From NCBI RefSeq assembly GCF_003600685.1, contig NZ_CP032084.1:1240001-1304000 (forward strand): a DNA stretch of 64,000 bases, in the 5' to 3' direction. Position numbers and translations under genes: made by a program. Positions 57,610 through 64,000 of this stretch are shown here, in pieces. The stretch is from Achromobacter sp. B7. Lineage in GTDB: Bacteria; Pseudomonadota; Gammaproteobacteria; Burkholderiales; Burkholderiaceae_B. The stretch's first letter is position 1, and each line of letters begins with the position of its first letter. The notes beneath the pieces are model-generated. The model searched no databases, was not told where the DNA came from, and saw only the letters and a list, made by a program, of their open reading frames with translations.

Positions 57610-58653
57610 TTATTCGCGCGCGAGAGACGCCTGCACGCGCTCGGCCACGTCGGCCGGCACCCATTGCTGCCACACGGGTCCGTACTGCTTCAGGAAATAG
57701 CGCGCGGCGTCTTCGGGTTCCTTGCCCTCGGTTTCCAGCCAGCCCAGCGTGGCGTTGATGGCGTCGTCCGGCACGGTCAGCTTGGTCAGGAATTCAGTGA
57801 CCTTCGGCGCCTGTTTGGCAAAGGCGGCGTTAACGCCAGTCACCACCGGGTTGGGCTTGAATTCGGTGGCCACGGGGTTGGAACACTTGGGGTCTGTCAT
57901 GCAGGTGTAGGCGGCTTGGTCGAATGCGGGCAGTTGCAGCTTGACCAGATCCAGCGCACCGACCAGCGAGGTGGGCGTCCAGTAATAGAAGACGATGTCG
58001 CGCTTGCGCTTGTAGGCCGACACGATGGCCGCCTTTTGCGCGGCGCCCGAGCCGGGCGCGAACAGCGCGTAGTCCTTGTCCAGCTTCAGCGCGCGCAGCA
58101 GGTTGTCGTTCAGCGTGCCGCAGGCCCAGCCCGCCGGGCACCCGTAGATGCGGCCGCGGCCGGGGTCTTCGGGGTCGGCAAAGACGTCCTTGAAGCGGGC
58201 CAAGTCGGATGCCGCCTTCAGGTCCGGGTGGCGTTCGGCCGTATAGCGCGGCACGTACCAGCCTTCGCCCGCGTCGTACACGTGGCCCACGCCCAGCACC
58301 TTGCCGCTGGCCAAGGCCTTCTTCCAGGCCCCTTCGATCTGGCCGGGCCAGACTTCCGGTGTGACGTCCACATCGCCGCGTTGCAGGGCGGCCAGCATGG
58401 GTAGCGTTTCGCCGATTTCGACGGTGGTCTTGCAGCCATAACCGTGTTCCAGCACGTAGCGTTCAATGCCGGCCAGCACCAGGTTGGACTCCCAGTTCAA
58501 GCCGCTGAAGCGGATGGGGCGGTCGACTTCGCAAGTGGCCGATGGGGCAGAGGCGGGGGCGGCGTTGGCAGCGGGGGCAATGATGGATGAGGCCAGCGCG
58601 GCGGCCAGCGAGATTGCGCCAAGAACGGGGGCGAGCGGATGCAGATTGCGCAT
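57610..58653 (-). CDS. ProX/OpuAC-type glycine betaine or choline binding protein
   Basis: The 347-residue exported protein has a signal peptide ending ANAAPA (about residue 32). Its OpuAC domain contains RFSGLNWESNLVLAGIERYV, GDVDVTPEVWPGQ, GEGWYVPRYTAERHPDL and RDIVFYYWTPTSLVGALDLV, with the aromatic residues that cage quaternary ammonium ligands. Two cysteines (GCPAGWACG) may form a disulfide. No proV or proW gene adjoins it. I chose ATG 58653, which starts a proper signal sequence. Confidence 0.88.
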   Translation of the reverse strand: MRNLHPLAPVLGAISLAAALASSIIAPAANAAPASAPSATCEVDRPIRFSGLNWESNLVLAGIERYVLEHGYGCKTTVEIGETLPMLAALQRGDVDVTPEVWPGQIEGAWKKALASGKVLGVGHVYDAGEGWYVPRYTAERHPDLKAASDLARFKDVFADPEDPGRGRIYGCPAGWACGTLNDNLLRALKLDKDYALFAPGSGAAQKAAIVSAYKRKRDIVFYYWTPTSLVGALDLVKLQLPAFDQAAYTCMTDPKCSNPVATEFKPNPVVTGVNAAFAKQAPKVTEFLTKLTVPDDAINATLGWLETEGKEPEDAARYFLKQYGPVWQQWVPADVAERVQASLARE

Positions 58654-58719
58654 GGTCAGGCACCTGTGGGGTTGGGTGCGTTTTATTGTACGGGCCACGG
58701 CGCCGACGCCCAATGCAAT

Positions 58720-58742
58720 CGGGGCCGCGTGATGCGGCCCCG
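58720..58742 (-). other. Hairpin between livM and the ProX-like gene
   Basis: The inverted repeat CGGGGCCGC / GCGGCCCCG with a 5-base loop lies just after the second livM on the minus strand. No clear T run follows, so it is at best a weak terminator. Confidence 0.45.
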
Positions 58743-58765
58743 AAGGAAGAACCCACCGCCGGGGT

Positions 58766-59749
58766 TCAGGCCCGGGCAGCGCGGCGCTTGTCGATGAACG
58801 CGCCGACCTCGCCAACGATGCCGCGCCGGAACGCCAGCACGCAGATAACGAAGATCAGGCCGATCACGATGGTCACCGATTCGCCCAGGCGCAGGAACCA
58901 TTCCACGCCGGTCAGGTTGGCCATCATCTGGCCGAAGTCGCCCACCTTGTTTTCCAGCAGCACCACGATGAAGGCGCCCAGGATCGGTCCGGTCAAGGTG
59001 CCCAAGCCGCCGATGAGCGTCATCAGGATGACCAGCCCCGACATCTGCCAGGTGGCATCCGACAGGGTGGCCGATACGAACACCAGCGTCTTGGTGGCCC
59101 CGGCCAGCCCGGCCAGCGCGGCCGACAGCACGAAGGCCAGCAGCTTGAAGCGGTCGACGTCATAGCCCAGCGAAATGGCGCGTGGCTCGTTCTCGCGCAG
59201 CGCTTGCAGCACTTGTCCGAATGGAGAGTTCACCGTGCGCCAGATGATGAAGTAACCCAGGACGAAAATGGCCATCACCACGTAGTACAGGTTGATGTCC
59301 TTGGACAAGTCCAGCATTCCAAGCAAGGTGCCGCGCGGCACGCTTTGCAGGCCGTCTTCACCGCCCGTGAACTTGGCCTGCAGGAAGAAGAAGAACACCA
59401 TCTGCGCCAGCGCCAGCGTGATCATGGCGAAGTAAATGCCGCTGCGGCGAATGGCGATGGCTCCCATCGCCAGCCCCAGCAGCGCCGCCACGCCCACCCC
59501 GAACAGCAAGCCGATTTCGGTGGGCAAGCCCCACACCTTCATCGCATGCCCGGCCGCGTAGGCCGCGCTGCCCAGAAAGGCGGCGTGCCCGAACGACAAG
59601 AGCCCGGTAAAGCCCAGCAGCAGGTTGAATGCGCAGGCAAACAGCGCGTAGCACATGATCTTCATGACGAAGATCGGGTACACCCCCAGAAAGGGAAGAG
59701 CGGCCACCACGACGGCCAATACCGCATAGCCCAGGAATTGACGATTCAT
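58766..59749 (-). CDS. livM: Branched-chain amino acid ABC transporter permease, LivM-like
   Basis: The 327-residue permease has GFTGLLSFGHAAFLGSAAYAAG near residues 46-67 and the coupling segment NEPRAISLGYDVDRFKLLAF. It has about nine helices. It overlaps livH by 4 bases and is the last gene of the second Liv operon. Confidence 0.94.
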   Translation of the reverse strand: MNRQFLGYAVLAVVVAALPFLGVYPIFVMKIMCYALFACAFNLLLGFTGLLSFGHAAFLGSAAYAAGHAMKVWGLPTEIGLLFGVGVAALLGLAMGAIAIRRSGIYFAMITLALAQMVFFFFLQAKFTGGEDGLQSVPRGTLLGMLDLSKDINLYYVVMAIFVLGYFIIWRTVNSPFGQVLQALRENEPRAISLGYDVDRFKLLAFVLSAALAGLAGATKTLVFVSATLSDATWQMSGLVILMTLIGGLGTLTGPILGAFIVVLLENKVGDFGQMMANLTGVEWFLRLGESVTIVIGLIFVICVLAFRRGIVGEVGAFIDKRRAARA

Positions 59750-60633
59750 TTTTCTTTTCCGAACAGCCCGGCCGGGCGGATCAACAGAACAATGGCCATG
59801 ATGATGAACACCACGGTGCTGGACGCTTCGGGCCAGAACACCTTGGTCAGTCCTTCAATCACACCCAGGCCCAGACCGGTGACGATGGCGCCCATGATGG
59901 ACCCCATGCCGCCGATCACGACCACGGCGAACACGACAATGATGAGGTTGGACCCCATCAGCGGCGATATCTGCAAAACCGGCGCGGCCAGCACGCCTGC
60001 AAACCCGGCCAGCGCCACGCCGAAGCCGTAGGTCAGCGTAATCATGCGCGGCACATTCACGCCGAAGGCTTCGACCAGGCGCGGATTTTCGGTGCCGGCA
60101 CGCAGCAAAGCGCCCAGGCGGGTACGTTCGATCACGAACCAGGTTGCCAGGCACACCACCACGGACGCCGCCACCACCCAGCCACGGTAGTTCGGCAGGA
60201 CCATGAAGCCCAGGTTGGTCGCCCCGCGCAATGCCTCGGGCGTCGGATACGGTTGCCCCGACACGCCGTAGAAGCTGCGGAACAGGCCTTCGATCAACAG
60301 CGTCAGGCCGAAGGTCAGCAGCAGCCCGTAAAGGTGATCAAGCTTGTACAGATGCTTGAGCAGTAATTTTTCGATCAATATGCCGAACAGCCCAACGACC
60401 AGCGGCGCCAGGATCAGCATGACCCAGTAGTTCAACCCCAGGTACGACAGCCCCATCCAGGCGATGAACGCGCCCAGCATGTAGAGCGCGCCGTGCGCGA
60501 AGTTGATGACGTTCAGCAGCCCGAAGATAACGGCAAGCCCGAGCGACAACATGGCATAGAAGGAACCGTTGACCAGGCCCAGTAATAGCTGGCCAAACAA
60601 GGCCTGTATAGGGATGCCGAAAAGGTCAGTCAT
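59746..60633 (-). CDS. livH: Branched-chain amino acid ABC transporter permease, LivH-like
   Basis: The 295-residue permease has the classic start LLLGLVNGSFYAMLSLGLAVIFGLLNVINFAHGALYMLGAF. GALLRAGTENPRLVEAFGVN is the ATPase-coupling loop. A TGA stop overlaps the livM ATG. It lies 96 bases downstream of the binding-protein gene, with a hairpin in between. Confidence 0.94.
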   Translation of the reverse strand: MTDLFGIPIQALFGQLLLGLVNGSFYAMLSLGLAVIFGLLNVINFAHGALYMLGAFIAWMGLSYLGLNYWVMLILAPLVVGLFGILIEKLLLKHLYKLDHLYGLLLTFGLTLLIEGLFRSFYGVSGQPYPTPEALRGATNLGFMVLPNYRGWVVAASVVVCLATWFVIERTRLGALLRAGTENPRLVEAFGVNVPRMITLTYGFGVALAGFAGVLAAPVLQISPLMGSNLIIVVFAVVVIGGMGSIMGAIVTGLGLGVIEGLTKVFWPEASSTVVFIIMAIVLLIRPAGLFGKEK

Positions 60634-60678
60634 CTTGTGAAAATCCTGCGCGTACGGATAAAAGTGAGCGAATTCAAG

Positions 60679-60707
60679 GTGCGGCCGCAGCCCGCGCCGG
60701 GCCGCAC
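60679..60707 (-). other. Intercistronic hairpin between the second Liv binding protein and livH
   Basis: The inverted repeat GTGCGGCC / GGCCGCAC lies in the 96-base gap. It probably stabilises the upstream mRNA or reduces read-through, as between other binding-protein and permease genes. Confidence 0.5.
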
Positions 60708-60729
60708 CCTGGGGTCACATGAGCCGAAA

Positions 60730-61944
60730 TTACTTCTTGACCAGCTTGCAGGTGGATTCGGACAACTTGGTGTAGACCTCGTCGCCGGGCAGCGTGGCCA
60801 CGACCTTGTAGTAGTCCCACGGGCCCTTGGATTCGGCCGGGGTCTTCACTTGCATCAGGTACATGTCGTGGACCATGCGGCCGTCTTCGCGCACATAGCC
60901 GCCCTGGGTGAAGAAGTCGTTGATCTTGTTCGACTTCATCCACTTGATGACGGTGTCGGCGTCGTCGGTGCCGGTGGCCTTGACGGCGTTCAGGTAGAAC
61001 GACAACGACGAGTAGTCGCCCGCTTGCAGCATCGACGGCTTGCGGCCCACCTTGGCTTCAAACTTCTTGGACCAGGCGCGCGAGGCGTCGGATTGGTCCC
61101 AGTACCAGCCGTCGGTCAGGTACATGCCTTGCGTGGCTTGCAGGCCCAGCGAGTGCACGTCGTTGATGAACACCAGCAGCCCGGCCATCTTCATCGTCTT
61201 GGTCACGCCGAATTCATTGGCGGCCTTGATGGTGTTGATGGTGTCGCCGCCGGCGTTGGCCATGCCCAGGATCTGGGCCTTGGACGCCTGCGCTTGCAAC
61301 AGGAACGAAGAGAAGTCAGACGCGCCCAGCGGTGCGCGCACCTGGCCCTTGATCTCGCCGCCGGCGGCTTTTACCACCGCCATCGTGTCGCGTTCCAGCG
61401 CGTGACCGAAGGCATAGTCGGCCGTCAGGAAGAACCAGCTCTTGCCGCCGTCCTTTACCACCGCCGAGCCGGTACCGCGCGCCAGCGCCACGGTGTCGTA
61501 GGCGTAGTGCACGGTGTAGGGCGAACATTGCGCGTTCGTCAGGTCGGACGCGCCCGCGCCCACCGCGATGAACGGCTTCTTCTTTTCAGCGGCCACGGCC
61601 GCCATGGCCAGGCTGGTGGCCGAATTGGTGCCCGCGACGATGACGTCGACCTTCTGCTGGTCGAACCATTCGCGCGCGCGCGCCGAAGCAACGTCGGCCT
61701 TGTTCTGGTGGTCGGCCGAGACCACTTCGATCTTCTTGCCGTTGATGCTGCCGCCGGCGTCTTCGATCGCCATGCGGATCGCGTCCAGACCGGCCTTGCC
61801 GTCGATGTCGGAATACACGCCCGACATGTCGGTGATGAAGCCGATGCGGATGACATCGTCGGAGATACCTTGCGCGTGGGCGGTTGCCCCTGCAAATCCC
61901 AGGCCCGCCATGGCCAGTGCAGCAGTGATGGTGTGCAGCTTCAT
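60730..61944 (-). CDS. Branched-chain amino acid type ABC substrate-binding protein (second system)
   Basis: The 404-residue periplasmic protein has a signal peptide ending ATAHAQ (about residue 24), then DDVIRIGFITDMSGVYSDIDG. VIVAGTNSATSLAMAAVAAEKKKPFIAVGAGASDLTN and YAFGHALERDTMAVVKAAGG are typical Peripla_BP_6 segments. GAGGAG stands 7 bases before the ATG. It sits between the ATPase and permease genes of the second Liv operon. Ligand not deducible. Confidence 0.92.
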   Translation of the reverse strand: MKLHTITAALAMAGLGFAGATAHAQGISDDVIRIGFITDMSGVYSDIDGKAGLDAIRMAIEDAGGSINGKKIEVVSADHQNKADVASARAREWFDQQKVDVIVAGTNSATSLAMAAVAAEKKKPFIAVGAGASDLTNAQCSPYTVHYAYDTVALARGTGSAVVKDGGKSWFFLTADYAFGHALERDTMAVVKAAGGEIKGQVRAPLGASDFSSFLLQAQASKAQILGMANAGGDTINTIKAANEFGVTKTMKMAGLLVFINDVHSLGLQATQGMYLTDGWYWDQSDASRAWSKKFEAKVGRKPSMLQAGDYSSLSFYLNAVKATGTDDADTVIKWMKSNKINDFFTQGGYVREDGRMVHDMYLMQVKTPAESKGPWDYYKVVATLPGDEVYTKLSESTCKLVKK

Positions 61945-62005
61945 GGGATGACTCCTCTTCCCTACGGTGTTGTGTTGCCGGGGTTCCGGCGGATGACAGG
62001 TTGTT

Positions 62006-62716
62006 TTAGACGCCCAACAGTTCGTTGAGCGTGTCCTGTTTTTCTGAAAGTTCCGCGGCTTCGAAATGCTCGACGATCTGGCCGTGCTCCATCACATAGA
62101 AGCGATCGGCCAAGGGCGCGGCGAAACGGAAATTCTGTTCCACCATGACGATGGTGTAGCCACGTTGCTTGAGCGTCGTGATCATGCGGGCCAGCGCCTG
62201 CACGATGACAGGAGCCAGGCCTTCCGAGATCTCGTCCAGCAGCAGCAGGTTGGCGCCGGTGCGCAGGATGCGCGCCACCGCCAGCATCTGTTGTTCACCG
62301 CCCGACAAGCGCGTGCCCGGCGAATTCCGGCGCTCTTGCAGGTTGGGGAACATGTCGTAGATTTCGGCCAGCGACATCCCCCCGCCCAGCGAGCCAACGA
62401 CGGGCGGCAGCAGCAGGTTTTCTTCGCAGGACAGGCTGGCGAAAATTCCGCGTTCTTCCGGGCAGTAACCCACGCCCAGGTGCGCGATCTTGTAGGTCGG
62501 CAGGTCGATGGCTTCGGTGCCGTGTATGCGCACCGAACCCTTGCGTGAGCCGGTCAGGCCCAGGATGGCCCGCAGCGTGGTCGTGCGGCCCGCGCCGTTG
62601 CGGCCCAGCAGCGTGACGACTTCGCCTTGCCCCACGCGCATATCCACGCCGTGCAGGATATGCGATTCCCCGTACCAGGCTTGCAAGCCCGAGATTTCAA
62701 GTGCCGGGGTGCTCAT
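62006..62716 (-). CDS. livF: Branched-chain amino acid ABC transporter ATPase, LivF-like, with Walker A Lys to Arg
   Basis: The 236-residue ATPase of the second Liv system has signature RLSGGEQQMLAVARIL and H-loop IVMVEQNF. Walker A reads GRNGAGRTT, with R44 (codon at 62585-62587) where nearly all ABC ATPases have lysine. Walker B continues LLLLDEISEGLAP, with Ile in place of the usual Pro. The gene is otherwise intact and overlaps livG by 4 bases. Its partner LivG has a normal lysine, so the dimer may have one modified ATP site. Confidence 0.92.
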   Translation of the reverse strand: MSTPALEISGLQAWYGESHILHGVDMRVGQGEVVTLLGRNGAGRTTTLRAILGLTGSRKGSVRIHGTEAIDLPTYKIAHLGVGYCPEERGIFASLSCEENLLLPPVVGSLGGGMSLAEIYDMFPNLQERRNSPGTRLSGGEQQMLAVARILRTGANLLLLDEISEGLAPVIVQALARMITTLKQRGYTIVMVEQNFRFAAPLADRFYVMEHGQIVEHFEAAELSEKQDTLNELLGV

Positions 62717-63486
62717 GCGTGCGCTCCTTGGAGTTCGCCGTCGGTGGTGCCCATATAGGCTTGCATCACGGCGGGATGGCGCGAGACTTCGGCGTACGTG
62801 CCTTCGGCCAGCACCGACCCGCGCGCCAACACGGTGATGGTGTTGGCGATGGAGGACACGACATTCATGTTGTGTTCCACCATCAGAATCGTGCGGCCGG
62901 CGCTGACGCGTTTGATCAGTTGAGTGACGCGGTCGACGTCTTCGTGGCCCATGCCCTGCGTGGGTTCGTCCAACAGCATCAGCTCGGGTTCCATGGCCAG
63001 CGTGGTGGCGATTTCCAGCGCGCGCTTGCGGCCATACGGCAGGTTCACCGTGGTCTCGTCCGCGAAGGCGCCCAGGTCCACCTGTTCGAGCAGCGCGCGC
63101 GCCGGCTCGTTCAAGGACGCCAGCCGCTTATCGCTTTGCCAGAAGTGAAACGACAGCCCGGTCTTGCGCTGCAAGCCGATGCGCACGTTCTCCAGCACGG
63201 TCAGGTGGGGAAACACCGCCGATATCTGGAACGAACGGATCACACCGCGCCGGGCGATCTGCGCGGGGCGCTCGCCGGTGATGTCGATGCCGTTGAACTT
63301 GATGGTTCCCGACGTGGGGGATAAGAACTTGGTAAGCAGGTTGAAGCATGTCGTCTTGCCCGCGCCGTTAGGCCCGATCAAGGCATGAATCTGGCCTCGC
63401 TTGATACGCAAATCGACCCCATTGACCGCGACGAATCCGCGGAACTCCTTGGTGAGGCCTTTTGTCTCCAGGATTGTGTCATCCAT
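62713..63486 (-). CDS. livG: Branched-chain amino acid ABC transporter ATPase, LivG-like
   Basis: The 257-residue ATPase has Walker A GPNGAGKTTCFNLLTKF, GVIRSFQISAVFPHLTVLEN (Q-loop region), signature NLPYGRKRALEIATTLA, Walker B LMLLDEPTQGMGHEDV and ILMVEHNMNVV. It is the first gene of the second Liv operon (livG-livF-binding protein-livH-livM, minus strand). Confidence 0.94.
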   Translation of the reverse strand: MDDTILETKGLTKEFRGFVAVNGVDLRIKRGQIHALIGPNGAGKTTCFNLLTKFLSPTSGTIKFNGIDITGERPAQIARRGVIRSFQISAVFPHLTVLENVRIGLQRKTGLSFHFWQSDKRLASLNEPARALLEQVDLGAFADETTVNLPYGRKRALEIATTLAMEPELMLLDEPTQGMGHEDVDRVTQLIKRVSAGRTILMVEHNMNVVSSIANTITVLARGSVLAEGTYAEVSRHPAVMQAYMGTTDGELQGAHA

Positions 63487-63827
63487 GTCCGCTGCACCAG
63501 CGTTGTATTTATATGGTCTCTGCCTGCCGTCATTGCGCCAAGCCCCCGAAGGGCGGAAATCCTATCGAACATCCTAAGGATCTTTCGTAGTTTTCCGATG
63601 AGTTGCCGGCGAGTATGCGGACCTCTTTATTAAAATTCCATGAGGGTTTTACATAGGTTTTGCAGTGCGGAAAGGGCAATTGTCGGCAGGCCGACAATAC
63701 ACGCCGCGCAAGGCGGGAAAACCCTTTTTACGACGCAATGCGTTGCAGCAAATTTGCTTTGATTGTTATCCACGCGTCATGCAATCGTGGGAAGGCGGCG
63801 CCCATGGCGGCACCGCCCGGCGCCGCA
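63487..63827. other. Intergenic region between the second Liv operon and nth
   Basis: The 341-base gap has no credible gene. It holds the promoter region of the second Liv operon (a TATAAA on the minus strand at 63513-63508, without a good -35) and a perfect inverted repeat at 63679-63698. Confidence 0.55.
63679..63698. promoter_or_regulatory. Perfect 9+9 inverted repeat ATTGTCGGC-AG-GCCGACAAT
   Basis: A symmetric 20-base palindrome lies about 190 bases upstream of livG and 130 bases after nth. The TTGTC...GACAA form resembles operators bound by GntR-family regulators. It has no T run, so it is less likely a terminator. Which gene it controls is not known. Confidence 0.45.
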
Positions 63828-64000
63828 TCAGGCCGGCGTCTTTTGCTTGAATTCGCACAGGTCCGAAATACCGCATTGCGGGCATTTCGGCTTGCGCGCC
63901 ACGCAGATGTAGCGGCCGTGCAGAATCAACCAATGGTGCGCGTCCTGGATATATTCGCGCGGGATGAATTTGACGAGCTTTTCTTCAACTTCCAGCACGT
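63828..64000 (-). CDS. nth: Endonuclease III, C-terminal part (cut by the window end)
   Basis: Reading the minus strand from the window end, 57 codons run to a TGA at 63830-63828. They read VLEVEEKLVKFIPREY and then DAHHWLILHGRYICVARKPK, and end with CPQCGISDLC. The four cysteines with spacing C-x6-C-x2-C-x5-C are the 4Fe-4S cluster of endonuclease III, which removes oxidised pyrimidines from DNA. The HhH and catalytic regions lie beyond the window. Confidence 0.92.
   Translation of the reverse strand, partial: VLEVEEKLVKFIPREYIQDAHHWLILHGRYICVARKPKCPQCGISDLCEFKQKTPA

Noticed and set aside
63665..63850. Short plus-strand frame near the window end
   Set aside because: It overlaps the clear 3' end of nth on the opposite strand and has no family features.

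Overview
The window looks like a chromosomal segment of a high-GC betaproteobacterium of the Alcaligenaceae, most like Achromobacter or Bordetella. The evidence is gene content and order: a 14-gene nuo operon with separate nuoC and nuoD followed by a DUF2818 gene, a RisA/RisS-type regulator pair beside ahpC-ahpD, a Par27-like parvulin, a smc-zipA-ligA cluster, bioMNY, and two branched-chain amino acid ABC systems. Coding density is high. I see no tRNA, rRNA, IS element, prophage or CRISPR array. The placement is inference from family knowledge, not a database match.

Layout. 1-2927: the end of a metallophosphoesterase gene, a PAP2 phosphatase, and a minus-strand tetR / hotdog thioesterase / short NAD-binding protein operon. 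3400-4515: a major trimeric porin with a strong terminator. 4814-19862: respiratory complex I (nuoA to nuoN) plus a DUF2818 membrane protein. 20123-22399: a TonB-dependent siderophore receptor. 22512-28077: mfd-serB on the minus strand, divergent from ispD-ispF. 28205-30349: a large secreted protein with an unusual architecture, the most novel gene here. 30446-33810: ahpD, ahpC and the risS/risA two-component genes. 33941-36402: a tsaB-rimI fusion and a family-4 type uracil-DNA glycosylase. 36555-37871: an LplT-like transporter. 38135-44897: smc, zipA, ligA. 44972-47091: a minus-strand group of parvulin, bolA, yciB and msrB. 47144-49052: the BioMNY biotin ECF transporter. 49362-54331: a first Liv system with a LivM-LivG fusion. 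54417-58653: a Tat-exported phospholipase C, a divergent branched-chain aminotransferase and an orphan ProX-type binding protein. 58766-63486: a second Liv system on the minus strand. 63828-64000: the 3' end of nth (endonuclease III).

How genes work together. Complex I feeds electrons from NADH into the quinone pool and pumps protons. The two Liv systems, the aminotransferase, the ProX protein, the phospholipase C and the TonB receptor suggest a versatile nutrient scavenger. AhpC/AhpD handle peroxides, MsrB repairs oxidised methionine, and Mfd, LigA, Nth and the uracil-DNA glycosylase maintain the genome.

The strongest candidate for something undescribed is the 714-residue exported protein at 28205-30349. 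It combines an unassigned N-terminal beta-rich domain, the two halves of a DUF4344-like HExxH metallopeptidase in swapped order, and a rhodanese-like C-terminal domain without the catalytic cysteine. Other unusual points are a TsaB-RimI fusion with a long linker, a LivF ATPase with arginine in place of the Walker A lysine, a histidine-rich loop in NuoL, a Gly-Gly-Ile-Ala repeat tail on a shortened dehydrogenase-like protein, and several short tandem repeats and palindromes between genes.
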